Below are positions 1 to 9,074 of a stretch of DNA of 64,000 nucleotides, one piece after another (the first letter of the stretch is position 1; each line of letters starts with the position of its first letter). Under the pieces are notes generated by a model, which saw only the letters and a list, made by a program, of their open reading frames with translations, had not been told where the DNA came from and did not search any database. The DNA is taken from positions 6,696,001-6,760,000 of the forward strand of contig NZ_CP090063.1 in assembly GCF_021391495.1 (NCBI RefSeq). The letters run 5' to 3'. This DNA is from Amycolatopsis acidiphila (GTDB lineage: Bacteria > Actinomycetota > Actinomycetes > Mycobacteriales > Pseudonocardiaceae). Position numbers and translations under genes: made by a program.

Positions 1-500
1 TCCGGCTGGTGGACCACAACATCCCGCCGGGCGTGGCCAGCGATCTCGGCGAGGGGGACGACTGGCCGGAGATCCGCCAGGAGATCCTCGGCTCGCAGAT
101 CCTGATCGTCGCCTCGCCGACCTGGGTCGGGCACCCGTCCTCGCTCGCGCAGCGCGCGCTGGAGCGGATGGACGCGATGCTGTCGGAGACGAGCGACGAC
201 GGCACCCCGGTCGCCTACAACCACGTCGCGGGCGTCGTCGTGACCGGCAACGAGGACGGCGCGCACCACGTCATCAGCGAGATCAACGGCGGCCTGATCG
301 ACATCGGGTTCACCGTGCCGGGGCAGTCCTGGGTCTACTGGAACATGGGGCCCGGACCGGGGCCGAGCTACTCCGACACCGAGCACGGGCACAAGTACGT
401 GCACCAGGTCGCGAGCCTGATGGCGCGCAACCTCTACGCCGTCGCGGCCGCGCTGCGCGAGCGGCCGATCCCGGTGGACATCTCGCGAGAGGCGGGCTGA
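1..500 (+). CDS. Flavodoxin-family / NADPH-dependent FMN reductase-like protein (5' end outside window)
   Basis: The reading frame is already open at the window edge (residues R-L precede the first possible internal GTG at 9), so the true start lies upstream and at least 165 residues are visible. The stretch ILIVASPTWVGHPSSLAQRALERMD (read in two parts: ASPTWVGHPSS, then an amphipathic helix) is the flavodoxin-fold loop that contacts FMN phosphate or ring in the NADPH-dependent FMN reductase/WrbA group. The later VVVTGNEDGAHHVISEI segment matches the usual second flavin-contacting strand and loop. Family knowledge suggests a soluble flavoprotein that reduces quinones or small electrophiles; the substrate cannot be read. 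The next gene starts about 40 nt downstream on the same strand. Confidence 0.75.
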   Translation, partial: RLVDHNIPPGVASDLGEGDDWPEIRQEILGSQILIVASPTWVGHPSSLAQRALERMDAMLSETSDDGTPVAYNHVAGVVVTGNEDGAHHVISEINGGLIDIGFTVPGQSWVYWNMGPGPGPSYSDTEHGHKYVHQVASLMARNLYAVAAALRERPIPVDISREAG

Positions 501-540
501 ACGGCCGAAACTGTCGGTGGATGCCGCTAGCGTCGCGGAC

Positions 541-960
541 ATGACATACGACTTCCAGGTCACGTTCGACTGCGCGGACCCACATCCGCTGGCAGCCTGG
601 TGGGCCGAGGCGCTCGGCTGGACTCCCGAGCCGACCGACGAGGCCTTCATCCGGCGGATGGTCGCCGAAGGGCAGGCGCGGGAGGAGGACACCACGACCT
701 ACCGCGGGGCGCTCGTGTGGAAGGTGGGCGCGGCGATCCGGCATCCGGAGTCGGCAGGGCGGGTGCTGTTCCAGCTGGTGCCCGAGCCGAAGACGGTGAA
801 GAACCGCGTGCACCTCGACGTCCGGGTCGGCGAGCGGCGCGAGGCGGAGGTCGAGCGCCTGACGGCGATGGGCGCGAAGGTGCTGCACCGCGGGCAGCAG
901 GGCCCCTTCACCTGGGTCACGCTGGCCGACCCCGAGGGGAACGAGCTGTGCCTGCAGTGA
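541..960 (+). CDS. VOC-superfamily (glyoxalase-like) protein
   Basis: A 139-residue single-domain protein. ATG at 541 is preferred over GTG at 517 because the conserved beta-strand TYDFQVTFDCADP begins directly after it. The pattern (strand, then PHPLAAWWAEALGW, then a C-terminal half with VHLDVRV and FTWVTLADPEGNELCLQ) is the paired beta-alpha-beta-beta-beta arrangement of vicinal oxygen chelate proteins. The closing DPEGNELCL motif is typical of the actinobacterial glyoxalase-like subgroup. Many members are of unknown substrate, some bind drugs or metals. It ends 21 nt before the convergent stop of the next gene. Confidence 0.75.
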   Translation: MTYDFQVTFDCADPHPLAAWWAEALGWTPEPTDEAFIRRMVAEGQAREEDTTTYRGALVWKVGAAIRHPESAGRVLFQLVPEPKTVKNRVHLDVRVGERREAEVERLTAMGAKVLHRGQQGPFTWVTLADPEGNELCLQ

Positions 961-981
961 GCCCGCCGGGCACGGGACCCG

Positions 982-2622
982 TCAGCGCCCGATCGCGCGG
1001 TACCACCGCGGCGAGGTGTTCAGCGGCGGCGTGAGCGAGGCACGCACCACCAGGACGTTCGGCTCGTCGGCCTGGACGAACTCGCTCAGCAGCCGCCGGA
1101 AGGCGCGGCCGAAGCCCTTCACCTCGTCGGCGTGCACGCCGAACGACCGGGCCAGGCCGACGAAGTTCGGCGTGTGCAGGTCCACCCCGCGGTGCGGGAC
1201 ACCGGCCCGGTCCTGGTCGAACCGCAGCATCCCGTACCCGCCGTCGTCGACGATGATCACCGTGACCGGCAGCGCCTCCTGTGCCAGCGTCGCCAGGTCG
1301 CCGCAACCGTAGAGGAACCCGCCGTCCCCGCTGACGCACACCACCCGCCCGGCGCCGCTCACCGCGGCGCCCAGCGAAGCCGGGAAGCCGAAGCCGAGCG
1401 TGCCCCAGCCCATCGGGTAGGCGAACCGGCGCGGGGCGCGTGCGCGGTGGTAGCCGCCGGCCCAGTAGCCCGCCACGCACATGTCCGCCACGACCACCGC
1501 ACCCTCGGGCAGCGTCTCCTCGAGCGTGCCGAGGAAGTCCGCGGCCTGTGGCTCGTCGGCCCGCATCCGGCGGCGCACCACGTCGTCGATCCGGCGCAGC
1601 CGGGCCGTCAGCTCGGTCAGCCCCGGCCGCGTTGCGAGCCCGCTGACCAGCTGGTTCACCACGTCACGGGCATCGCCGGCGAGCGTGATGTCCGGCTGGT
1701 AGTTCTTCGCCGCGTCCTTCGCGTCGACGTTGACCGCGATCAGCTTCGGCGGCTGGGGCATGAGCCAGTTCTGCGTCATCAGCCCGTCGAAGTCGCTGCC
1801 GACGCCGAGCACCACGTCGGCCTCGTCCCACAGCGCGCCGACCTCCGGAGCGTGCACGGGCGTCGGCGCGAGGCACGGATGCCCGGGCGGCAGCAGCCCG
1901 CGGGCGGCGAACGTCGTGATGACCGGTGCGGCCAGCCGTTCGGCCAGCTCGCCGACGGCCGGACCAGCCTCGGCCCGCACGGCCCCGCCACCGGCCCAGA
2001 TGAGCGGGCGCTCGGCGCCCGACAGCAAGGTGCGCGCGTAGTCGAGGTCGTCGATGTTGACCGCCGCGAAGCGCTCGGTCAGGTCCGACCCCGGAACGCG
2101 TTCGGTCTCGGCACGCAGGAAGTCGGTCGGGATGCCCACGTACACCGGGCCGCTCTGCGGCTCGCGGGCGAGCCGAGCCGCCCGCGAGATCGCCGGGGCG
2201 ATCTCCTCCGGTGACTCGACGGTGATCGCGGCCTTGGTGACGGGGGCGAACAACGCGGCCTGGTCGCCGGTCTCGTGCAGCACGCCGCGGACGGTGTTCG
2301 GCCTGCGCAGCGTGGACGGGATGTCGGTCGCCAGCACGAGCACCGGCGAGGCCGAGGCCATCGCCTCGCCGACCGCGCCGAGGGTGTTCGCCGCGCCGGG
2401 GCCGGTGGTGACGACGGCGATACCGAGCTTGCCCGTCGCCCGGGCGTAGCCGTCCGCCGCGTAGCCCGCGGTCTGCTCGTGCCGGACGCCGACCATCCGG
2501 ATGCCGCTACCCGCCACGGCCTCCCAGATCGGCAGGTTGTGCACGCCGGGCAGGCCGAACGCGACGTCGGCACCGAGCCCGGTCAGGACATCCACCAGGT
2601 GTTGCGCGCCGGTCTTGTTCAC
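982..2622 (-). CDS. Thiamine-diphosphate-dependent enzyme, acetolactate-synthase-like
   Basis: A 546-residue protein with the three-domain layout of the ThDP decarboxylase/acetolactate synthase family. The N-terminal Pyr domain has FGLPGVHNLPIWEAV and the catalytic glutamate in GVRHEQTAGYAADGYARATG. The central domain is followed by a C-terminal PP domain with a GDGGFLYGCGDLATL ThDP/Mg motif. Such enzymes make acetolactate or decarboxylate 2-oxo acids; missing a neighbouring regulatory small subunit or other ilv genes, this is more likely a catabolic or stand-alone relative than the housekeeping IlvB. The start is GTG at 2622. It lies in the same direction as, and 54 nt downstream of, the GST-like gene. 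Confidence 0.8.
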   Translation of the reverse strand: MNKTGAQHLVDVLTGLGADVAFGLPGVHNLPIWEAVAGSGIRMVGVRHEQTAGYAADGYARATGKLGIAVVTTGPGAANTLGAVGEAMASASPVLVLATDIPSTLRRPNTVRGVLHETGDQAALFAPVTKAAITVESPEEIAPAISRAARLAREPQSGPVYVGIPTDFLRAETERVPGSDLTERFAAVNIDDLDYARTLLSGAERPLIWAGGGAVRAEAGPAVGELAERLAAPVITTFAARGLLPPGHPCLAPTPVHAPEVGALWDEADVVLGVGSDFDGLMTQNWLMPQPPKLIAVNVDAKDAAKNYQPDITLAGDARDVVNQLVSGLATRPGLTELTARLRRIDDVVRRRMRADEPQAADFLGTLEETLPEGAVVVADMCVAGYWAGGYHRARAPRRFAYPMGWGTLGFGFPASLGAAVSGAGRVVCVSGDGGFLYGCGDLATLAQEALPVTVIIVDDGGYGMLRFDQDRAGVPHRGVDLHTPNFVGLARSFGVHADEVKGFGRAFRRLLSEFVQADEPNVLVVRASLTPPLNTSPRWYRAIGR

Positions 2623-2676
2623 CCGTCCAGGTTAGGCCCACACCGAGCGGCACCACTGTCGGTGGGTCCCCGACGG

Positions 2677-3678
2677 CTACCACTGCGGCGGAAGGACCTC
2701 GCCGGCGGGCGGCGGGCCCGGCGGTGTGCCGTCGCCGAACGGGCGCCCGCCGAGTGCTTCGCGGCCGTGCGGGGTGGCCCAGTTCCGCAGGTCCGGACCT
2801 TTCGGCACGATCCGCGTCGGGTTCACCTGCTCGTGCACCTGGTAGTAGTGCCGCTTAATGTGGTCGAAGTCCACCGTGTCGCCGAAGCCCGGGGTCTGGA
2901 ACAGGTCCCGCGCGTACGCCCACAGCACCGGCAGCTCGCTCAGCTTCTGTCGGTTGCACTTGAAATGACCGTGGTACACCGGGTCGAAGCGGACCAGCGT
3001 GGTGAACAACCGGATGTCCGCCTCGGTGATCGTGTCGCCGACGAGAAAGCGCTGTCCGGAAAGGCGGTCGGACAATTGGTCCAACCGGGCGAACAGCCGT
3101 GTATACGCATCGTCATATGCCGATTGCTTGGTCGCGAAACCGGCTTCGTACACCGCCGCGTTCACGTCGCGATACACCGCCTGATTGATCTCGTCGATCT
3201 CGTCGCGGTGTTTTTCCGGATACAGCTCGGGCGCGCCCGGGCGGTGATAACTGGTCCATTCGGTCGAAAAATCGAGCGTGATCTGCGGGTAATCGTTGGT
3301 CACGAGCTTCCCGCTCGGGATGTCGACCACCGCGGGCACGCTGATGCCGCCGTCGTAGTCCGGCTGCGCCGCGTGGTACGCCTCGGCGAGAAAACGTATG
3401 CCCAGCACGGGATCCCGGCCGTCCGGGTCGAGCGTGAACCGCCAGCTGCGCTCGTCCTGGATGGGGTCGGCGACCGCCACGGAGATCGCCTGCTCCAGTC
3501 CGAGCAGCCGCCGCACCACGAGACCGCGGCTCGCCCATGGGCACGCGCGGCTCACCACGAGCCGGTACCGGCCGGCCTCGACGGGCCAGCCGTCCCGGCC
3601 GTCGGCGGTGATCCGCGCGGCGAAGTGGTTGGGTGCCCGGACGAACTCGCCGGTTTCCGGATCCGTCGGAACGGTCAT
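2677..3678 (-). CDS. Glutathionyl-hydroquinone reductase-like protein (Xi-class GST, YqjG/ECM4 family)
   Basis: A 333-residue protein matching the usual length of the Xi-class GST family. The thioredoxin-like N-terminal half carries SRACPWASRGLVVRRLLGLE, where Cys-Pro-Trp is the catalytic cysteine motif of these enzymes. Downstream are the family-typical VPAVVDIPSGKLVTNDYPQIT and the helical C-terminal domain (FLVGDTITEADIRLFTTLVRFDPVYHGHFKCN). The family reduces thiol conjugates of hydroquinones; actinomycetes use mycothiol in place of glutathione, so the natural co-substrate is an inference. The start ATG at 3678 faces the WS/DGAT gene across a 76-nt divergent gap. Confidence 0.88.
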   Translation of the reverse strand: MTVPTDPETGEFVRAPNHFAARITADGRDGWPVEAGRYRLVVSRACPWASRGLVVRRLLGLEQAISVAVADPIQDERSWRFTLDPDGRDPVLGIRFLAEAYHAAQPDYDGGISVPAVVDIPSGKLVTNDYPQITLDFSTEWTSYHRPGAPELYPEKHRDEIDEINQAVYRDVNAAVYEAGFATKQSAYDDAYTRLFARLDQLSDRLSGQRFLVGDTITEADIRLFTTLVRFDPVYHGHFKCNRQKLSELPVLWAYARDLFQTPGFGDTVDFDHIKRHYYQVHEQVNPTRIVPKGPDLRNWATPHGREALGGRPFGDGTPPGPPPAGEVLPPQW

Positions 3679-3687
3679 ACCAACACA

Positions 3688-3710
3688 CTAGATGTGGTTC
3701 GCGCACCTAG
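3688..3710. promoter_or_regulatory. Imperfect inverted repeat between the GST and WS/DGAT genes
   Basis: CTAGATGTG and CGCACCTAG flank a 5-nt centre; the second arm is the reverse complement of the first at 7 of 9 positions. It sits in the 76-nt divergent promoter gap, where an operator would be expected. No regulator is adjacent, so this is a weak call. Confidence 0.3.
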
Positions 3711-3754
3711 CATTGTGCGTAGACTCGGCGCGTCCGGCACGAGAGGTGGACCCC

Positions 3755-5116
3755 ATGGCGCTCATGCCCATCACCGACTCGATGTTCCTCCTGGTCGAAA
3801 GCCGCGAGCATCCCATGCACGTGGGCGGCCTCCAGCTCTTCCGCAAACCCGACGGCGCCGGAGACGACTTCCTGCGCGGGCTGCGCGAGGATCTGCTCAA
3901 AACCGACAACATGCCGCCGTTGTTCCGCCGCCGGCCCGCCCGCCCGGTGAACACCGCCGGCTACCTCGCCTGGGCGCAGGACCCGGATGTCGATCTGGAC
4001 TACCATTTCCGGCATTCCGCGCTGCCCCAGCCCGGACGCGTCCGCGAACTGCTCGAACTGACCTCGCGCTGGCACAGCACCCTGCTCGACCGGCACCGTC
4101 CGCTGTGGGAGATCCACCTCGTCGAAGGCCTGCGGGACGGCCGGTTCGCGATGTACAGCAAGATCCACCACGCGCTGATGGACGGCGTCTCGGCGCTGCG
4201 GCACCTGCAGGGCACCCTCAGCGACGATCCGGACGATCACGAGTGCCCGCCGCCGTGGGGTTCGCGCCGGCCGCCGCGGGAGAAGCAGCCGCGCGGCTCG
4301 CGGTCGCTCCTGGACACCGCGCGCAACTCGCTCGAACAGCTCGCGGGGCTGGCGCCGGCCGCGGTGAAGGTGGCGAACGAGGCGTTCCGCGAGAACACGT
4401 TGATGCTGCCGATGCAGGCACCACGCACGATGCTCAACGTGCCGATCGGCGGCGCCCGCAGGTTCGCGGCGCAGTCGTGGCCGCTGTCGCGGGTGCGGTC
4501 GATCGCCGCGAAGACCGGGACTTCGCGCAACGACATCGTGCTCGCGATGTGTGCCGGCGCGTTGCGGGACTACCTGATCGAGCAGAGCGCGCTGCCCGAC
4601 GCGCCGCTGGTCGCGATGGTGCCACTGTCGATGCGCAAGCACGCCGAGACCGAGTCCGGCGGCAACCAGATCGGCGCGATGCTGTGCAACCTCGCGACCG
4701 ACAAGACCGACGCAGCCGTCCGGCTCGCGACGATCCACCACTCGATGCGTGAGGCCAAGCGGATCTTCAAGGAGCTGACCCCGGTGCAGGCGCTGCTGCT
4801 GTCGGGGATCAACGTGGCGCAGCTGGGCATCTCGACGGTACCCGGCGTCGTGTCCAACACCCGGCCGCCGTTCAACCTCGTGATCTCCAACGTGCCGGGC
4901 CCGCGCAAGCAGATGTACTGGAACGGTGCGCACCTCGACGGGATCTACCCGGCGTCGGTGCTGCTGGACGGGCAGGCACTGAACATCACGCTCACCAACA
5001 CCGGGGACAACCTCGACTTCGGCATCACCGGTTGCCGACGCAGCGTGCCGCATCTGCAGCGCCTGCTGGTGCACCTCGACACCGCGCTGACCGAGCTGGA
5101 GGCCGCGGTCGCCTAG
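3755..5116 (+). CDS. Wax ester synthase / diacylglycerol acyltransferase (WS/DGAT)
   Basis: A 453-residue protein. ATG 3755 is chosen over 3692 because GAGAGGTGG precedes it and the family N-terminus (LMPITDSMFLLVESREHPMHVGGLQLF) starts there. The acyltransferase active-site motif HHxxxDG is seen as KIHHALMDGVSAL. The C-terminal half has the family-typical NDIVLAMCAGALRDYL and PPFNLVISNVPGP motifs. These enzymes esterify fatty acyl-CoA with diacylglycerol or fatty alcohol to make storage triacylglycerol or wax ester at the membrane/lipid droplet surface. It sits alone, convergent with the amidohydrolase gene with a 4-nt stop overlap. Confidence 0.9.
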   Translation: MALMPITDSMFLLVESREHPMHVGGLQLFRKPDGAGDDFLRGLREDLLKTDNMPPLFRRRPARPVNTAGYLAWAQDPDVDLDYHFRHSALPQPGRVRELLELTSRWHSTLLDRHRPLWEIHLVEGLRDGRFAMYSKIHHALMDGVSALRHLQGTLSDDPDDHECPPPWGSRRPPREKQPRGSRSLLDTARNSLEQLAGLAPAAVKVANEAFRENTLMLPMQAPRTMLNVPIGGARRFAAQSWPLSRVRSIAAKTGTSRNDIVLAMCAGALRDYLIEQSALPDAPLVAMVPLSMRKHAETESGGNQIGAMLCNLATDKTDAAVRLATIHHSMREAKRIFKELTPVQALLLSGINVAQLGISTVPGVVSNTRPPFNLVISNVPGPRKQMYWNGAHLDGIYPASVLLDGQALNITLTNTGDNLDFGITGCRRSVPHLQRLLVHLDTALTELEAAVA

Positions 5117-5961
5117 AAGTCGTACAACGCCACCGGGTTGTCGACGAGGATCCGGCGGCTCGCCACCGGGCCCGCCCACTCGACCAGCCGGTCGAGTGCC
5201 GACGCGTCGTCGATCTTCGCGAACGGCTCCACGGTCAGCCGGTTCGCCGCGGTGCGCGGACGGCCGCCGGTGTGCGGCCAGTCGGTGCCCCACAGCGCGC
5301 GGTCCGGCGCTGCCTCGACGAGCGCGCGGACGACCGGCGCGACGTCGGCGTGTTCGGACGCGGTGGAAATCCGGTGCGGCGCAGAGAGCTTGACGTACGC
5401 CGCACCGGATCGCAGGAGGTCGGTCAGCTCGGGGAACCCCGGCTGACCGAGGCCCGCCGCCGCGCGGGCGAGGGCGAAGTGGTCGAACACCACCGGCACC
5501 GGCAGCCGGGCGAGCTCGTCGGCCAGTGCGGCCACCACAGCCAGGTCCGTGAACACCTGTAGATGCCAGCCGAAGTCGGCGATCGCGGCGGCGGCCGCAC
5601 GCAGCGGAACGAGTGCGGCCTCCGGGTCCTGCACCGCGAAGGTCGCGAGGTTGACCCTCGCACCACGAACCCCGGCGGCGTGCCACTCGCGCAGCGGCGG
5701 CTCCGACGCGGGATCGACCACCACCACGCCCCGGGCGCGCTCCCCGCGCAGGCGCAACTGTGCCAGCAGGCACGAGTTGTCGGTCCCGTACGGGCTGGGC
5801 TGGACGAGGACCGCGCGGCTCACCCCGAGCCGCCAGTGCAGCTCGTCCAGCTGCTCCCCGCTCGCCTCGCCCGGGGTGTACGCGCGGTCCCCGGCGAACG
5901 GGAACCGCGGGTCGAACACGTGCACGTGGCAGTCGCACGCACCGGAGGGCACGGCCGTCAC
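5113..5961 (-). CDS. TIM-barrel amidohydrolase (2-pyrone-4,6-dicarboxylate hydrolase-like family)
   Basis: A 282-residue protein of the amidohydrolase_2 type. The N-terminal CDCHVHVFDPRFPF carries the first metal-ligand HxH. The histidine in VVFDHFA and ALWGTDWPHT with its Asp are the later barrel-strand ligands. Family members hydrolyse lactones or decarboxylate aromatic acids; the nearest by feel are 2-pyrone-4,6-dicarboxylate lactonase-like proteins, but the substrate is unproven. It is the last gene of a five-gene minus-strand operon and overlaps the preceding gene by 4 nt, supporting co-translation. Confidence 0.8.
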   Translation of the reverse strand: MTAVPSGACDCHVHVFDPRFPFAGDRAYTPGEASGEQLDELHWRLGVSRAVLVQPSPYGTDNSCLLAQLRLRGERARGVVVVDPASEPPLREWHAAGVRGARVNLATFAVQDPEAALVPLRAAAAAIADFGWHLQVFTDLAVVAALADELARLPVPVVFDHFALARAAAGLGQPGFPELTDLLRSGAAYVKLSAPHRISTASEHADVAPVVRALVEAAPDRALWGTDWPHTGGRPRTAANRLTVEPFAKIDDASALDRLVEWAGPVASRRILVDNPVALYDF

Positions 5962-6980
5962 CGGATGGCGCCCGCGAGGTCGGACAGTCGCGCCAGCACG
6001 CCGTCGTCCACCGTGACGCCGTCACGGAGACCGTCGTGGTAACGCCGGAGTTCGAACTCGCCCGGCAGGCGCACGGGCTGCGCCGGGTCGGCGGCGGGAG
6101 TGCTGTGCAGGATCCCGGCGAAGTCGGCCATCCGCTCCGCCAGGGTCGCGGCCGGCAGCAGCTTCGCGGCGTCGACCAGGATGAACACGTGCCCGAGGTC
6201 CTGCGGCCGTTCGGGGTCCTCGCTCCAGGAGCTGATCCGGGTGAGGTAGCCGGCGCCCGAGAGCACCCCGGCGAACAGGTCGACCATCACCGAGAGCCCG
6301 TATCCCTTGTGGCCGCCCAGTGGTTGCAGGAACCCGCCGAGCGCGGCGGCCGGGTCGGTGGTCGGCCGCCCGTCGCGGTCGGTGGCCCAGGTGTCCGGAA
6401 TGGACTGTCCGGCCGTCGCGGCCGCGCGGATCTTCGCCCGTGCCGCCACGCTCATCGCGATGTCCAGCAGCACCGGGTCGCCGCCGGGCGCGGGCACCCC
6501 GATGCCGAGCGGGTTGTTGCCCAGCCGGGCCTCCCGGCCGCCCCAGGGCGCGATCGTGGTGGTCGCGTTGCTGGCGATGATCGCCGCGAAGCCTTGTTCG
6601 GCGGCGCGGAACAGATACGGCATCACCGGCCCGAAGTGGTTGCTGCCACGGACGAACGCGGCACCGAGGCCCGTCGTCCGCGCGCCGGCCAGCGCCGCGT
6701 CGAGCGCGTGCGAACCGACCAGCGGGCCGATCCCGTTGGCGCCGTCCACCTTGGCCAGCGCGGGCGCGACCTGGTCCACGACGACCTTCGCCGCCACGTC
6801 GACACCGCCGAGCCCGGCCCGGTCGAGGTACTGCGGGATCCGGGCCACCCCATGTGTGCGGATGCCGAACAGGTCCGCGAGCACCAGCACGTCGGCGACC
6901 CGCGCAGCGTCCTCTTCGGACATTCCGTGCGCGGTCAGCGCCCGGCCCGCCAGCTCCCGCAGGTTCTCGGGGGTGATCAT
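5958..6980 (-). CDS. LDH2/malate dehydrogenase-type NAD(P)-dependent oxidoreductase
   Basis: A 340-residue protein. ATG at 6980 is preceded by AAGGAGC, and the family start (ITPENLRELAGRALTAHGMSEEDA) follows it. Family signatures are ADLFGIRTHGVARIPQYLDR, VRGSNHFGPVMPYLFRAAEQG, ASNATTTIAPWGG and HKGYGLSVMVDLFAGVLSGAG. The Ldh_2 fold oxidises 2-hydroxy acids such as malate, sulfolactate or ureidoglycolate with NAD(P). Its ATG shares one base with the TGA of the upstream MBL gene, so the two are translationally coupled. In this operon it may oxidise the hydroxy acid released by the MBL or amidohydrolase. Confidence 0.85.
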   Translation of the reverse strand: MITPENLRELAGRALTAHGMSEEDAARVADVLVLADLFGIRTHGVARIPQYLDRAGLGGVDVAAKVVVDQVAPALAKVDGANGIGPLVGSHALDAALAGARTTGLGAAFVRGSNHFGPVMPYLFRAAEQGFAAIIASNATTTIAPWGGREARLGNNPLGIGVPAPGGDPVLLDIAMSVAARAKIRAAATAGQSIPDTWATDRDGRPTTDPAAALGGFLQPLGGHKGYGLSVMVDLFAGVLSGAGYLTRISSWSEDPERPQDLGHVFILVDAAKLLPAATLAERMADFAGILHSTPAADPAQPVRLPGEFELRRYHDGLRDGVTVDDGVLARLSDLAGAIR

Positions 6981-7714
6981 CAAGCTCCTTCGGTGAGGTC
7001 GAAGTGGGTGGTGGCGGCGAGGTCCTCGCCGAACCACGAACGGATCCCGGCGGCACGCGTGCCCGCGTACTCGGGGCCGGCCGCGGTCCACCGCATGGGC
7101 ACGTCGTGGCCCGGCACGAGCAGGGTGTCCGGCCGCTCGCGCCACAGGCCGAGGATCTTTCGCACGGACGCCCGGCTCGCCTCGCGGTCGAGCGTCATGT
7201 CGACGTCGCCGCCGAGCAGTTCGGCCCGGTTCTTCGCGGCGTCACCGGTGAACAGCACGGTGCCGACGCGGTAGACGACCGAGCCCGGGGTGTGCCCTGG
7301 CGTGGTGAACGCCTCGACGCCGGGCAGGATCTCGCCGTCGCCGGTCACCCGCCGGGTCCGCGGGTTGCCCGCCAGATCCGCCGCGTACAGCTCGGGCAGC
7401 GGGTCGAAGGCGGGTTCTCTCCCGGTCGCCCAGTCCAGCTCCGCGGCGCCGATCCAGACCGTGGCCGAGGGGAACAGCAGGTAGTTCGCGGCGTGGTCGT
7501 AATGGGCGTGCGTGAGCAGGATGTCGGTGACGTCGCGTGGCTCGACCCCTTGTGCGGCAAGGCGTTCCGCGAGCAGCGAGCGCATCCCGAACGAGCCGGT
7601 GTCGGCCAGCAGCAGGCGCTCGCCGTGCCGGACGAGGGTGACGCTGCTCCAGCCGAGACCACCGTGGCCGGTGCTCTTGCCGGGATATCCCTGGATCAGC
7701 GGCAGCACGGTCAT
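6980..7714 (-). CDS. MBL-fold metallo-hydrolase
   Basis: A 244-residue metallo-beta-lactamase-fold protein. Metal ligands are all visible: HAHYDH (HxHxDH), the histidine in TPGHTPGS, the aspartate in FTGDAAKN and a final PGHD. The size and the single catalytic domain resemble lactonase- or thioesterase-like MBL proteins. The start at 7714 overlaps the stop of the MFS gene by 4 nt. Position between transporter and dehydrogenase suggests it opens a lactone or thioester intermediate; this is an inference from context only. Confidence 0.85.
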   Translation of the reverse strand: MTVLPLIQGYPGKSTGHGGLGWSSVTLVRHGERLLLADTGSFGMRSLLAERLAAQGVEPRDVTDILLTHAHYDHAANYLLFPSATVWIGAAELDWATGREPAFDPLPELYAADLAGNPRTRRVTGDGEILPGVEAFTTPGHTPGSVVYRVGTVLFTGDAAKNRAELLGGDVDMTLDREASRASVRKILGLWRERPDTLLVPGHDVPMRWTAAGPEYAGTRAAGIRSWFGEDLAATTHFDLTEGA

Positions 7715-9036
7715 CGGGTGTTCACCTCCGCCGAGGGCGCCGTCGTCGTCTCGTCGTGGTCGAACGTGCGGCGCGACACCAGGGCGACGACCGCGGTCAC
7801 CAGGCCGAGCGCGGCGAGGTAGACGCCGAGGCCGTACGGGCCGCCGGTGACGTCGTTCAGCCAGACCCCGATGATCGGGCCGGTGCCGCCGAAGAGGGCC
7901 TGCGCGATGTTGTACGCCAGCGCACCCGCCGTGACGCGCACGGACGTCGGGAAGATCTGGCTGATCGCGAGCAGTGCGGGCAGTGCCAGCACGCCCTTGC
8001 AGGCGCCGATCAGCGCGCCGCCGGTGAAGGCGCCGAACCCGCCACCCGCCGCGAGCGCGAGCGAGGGCACCGCGAGGATCGCGACCACCAGCCCGGTCAT
8101 GCTGAGTGCGCGCCGCAGGCCGAGCCGGTCGGCGACCGGCCCCATCACCAGCGTGCCGGCGATGACGAGCACGTTGCTGACGATGGTCGCGTTGTACGCC
8201 TCGTTGCTGTCGAGCTTGCCGACGCTGGTGAGGAACGTCGTGAGGTACGAGGTGATGGTGGTGCTCAGCAGTGCGTAGCTCGCGGTGCAGATGATGAACA
8301 CCACGATGGGAACCCAGTGCAGGCGCAACGCGTCCCGCAGCGGCGTGGCCGTCGTCTTCGCCTTCTCGCGGGCCGCGGCCAGCTGCTCGAACTCCGGGCT
8401 CTCCTCGACCTTCGAGCGCAGGTACACCCCGAAGACGGCGAGCGGAAGCCCGACGAGGAACAGGATCCGCCAGCCGTAGGTGTTGTACTCGTCCTTCGAC
8501 AGCACGCTCGAGCACACGCGGGCCAGCAGCGAACCGCACAGGATCCCGATGAACGTGGTGGCCACCAGCGAGCTGACGTTGCGAGCGCGGCGGGCGACGG
8601 GGCTGTGCTCGAACACGAAGCTGATCGCGCTCGCGTACTCGCCGCCCGCGCCCATCGACTGCGCGAGCCGGCACACCAGCAGCAGGACCGGCGCGAAGAT
8701 GCCGATCTGGGCGTAGGTGGGCAGCACGCCCATCAGCGCGGTGCCCAGACAGGTGAACAGGATCGAGATGGACAGCGCGCGGCGGCGGCCGTACCGGTCG
8801 CCGATCCAGCCGAACAGGATGCCGCCGATGGGGCGCGCGATGTACCCGAGCGCGAAGACGGCGTAGGTGTTGAGCAGCGCGACGGCGGGATCGTGGCCGG
8901 GGAAGAACTTCGCCGCGATGATCGTGGCGACCACCCCGTAGACGCCCCAGTCGTACCATTCGGCGAAGTTGCCGGCCGAGGCGGCGATGATGATCCGCCT
9001 GCGGCGGGCGCCGGTGAACTCGAGCTCGGTGCTCAT
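7711..9036 (-). CDS. MFS transporter, metabolite:H+ symporter type
   Basis: A 441-residue, 12-helix major facilitator protein. ATG 9036 precedes a short cytosolic tail and then the first helix (IIIAASAGNFAEWYDWGVYGVVATIIA), whose NFxEWYDxGVYG pattern is the hallmark of the MHS/ShiA/KgtP/ProP subgroup. The loop between helices 2 and 3 has GWIGDRYGRRRAL. Family members import organic acids, osmolytes or shikimate-like compounds. In this operon it most likely imports the growth substrate handled by the dehydrogenases and hydrolases around it. Confidence 0.88.
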   Translation of the reverse strand: MSTELEFTGARRRRIIIAASAGNFAEWYDWGVYGVVATIIAAKFFPGHDPAVALLNTYAVFALGYIARPIGGILFGWIGDRYGRRRALSISILFTCLGTALMGVLPTYAQIGIFAPVLLLVCRLAQSMGAGGEYASAISFVFEHSPVARRARNVSSLVATTFIGILCGSLLARVCSSVLSKDEYNTYGWRILFLVGLPLAVFGVYLRSKVEESPEFEQLAAAREKAKTTATPLRDALRLHWVPIVVFIICTASYALLSTTITSYLTTFLTSVGKLDSNEAYNATIVSNVLVIAGTLVMGPVADRLGLRRALSMTGLVVAILAVPSLALAAGGGFGAFTGGALIGACKGVLALPALLAISQIFPTSVRVTAGALAYNIAQALFGGTGPIIGVWLNDVTGGPYGLGVYLAALGLVTAVVALVSRRTFDHDETTTAPSAEVNTR

Positions 9037-9074
9037 AGCGGGTCTTTCCGTTCTCTGCAACGAGGAAACAGGGG

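Noticed and set aside
2275..4752. Plus-strand open frame of 825 codons across three genes
   Set aside because: Shadow of the minus-strand ThDP and GST genes and of the WS/DGAT gene in another frame. Composition is Arg/Ala/Gly/Pro-rich with no family signature.
3707..6025. Minus-strand open frame of 772 codons
   Set aside because: Antisense to WS/DGAT and out of frame with the amidohydrolase; low-complexity Arg-rich product, typical of GC-rich shadows.
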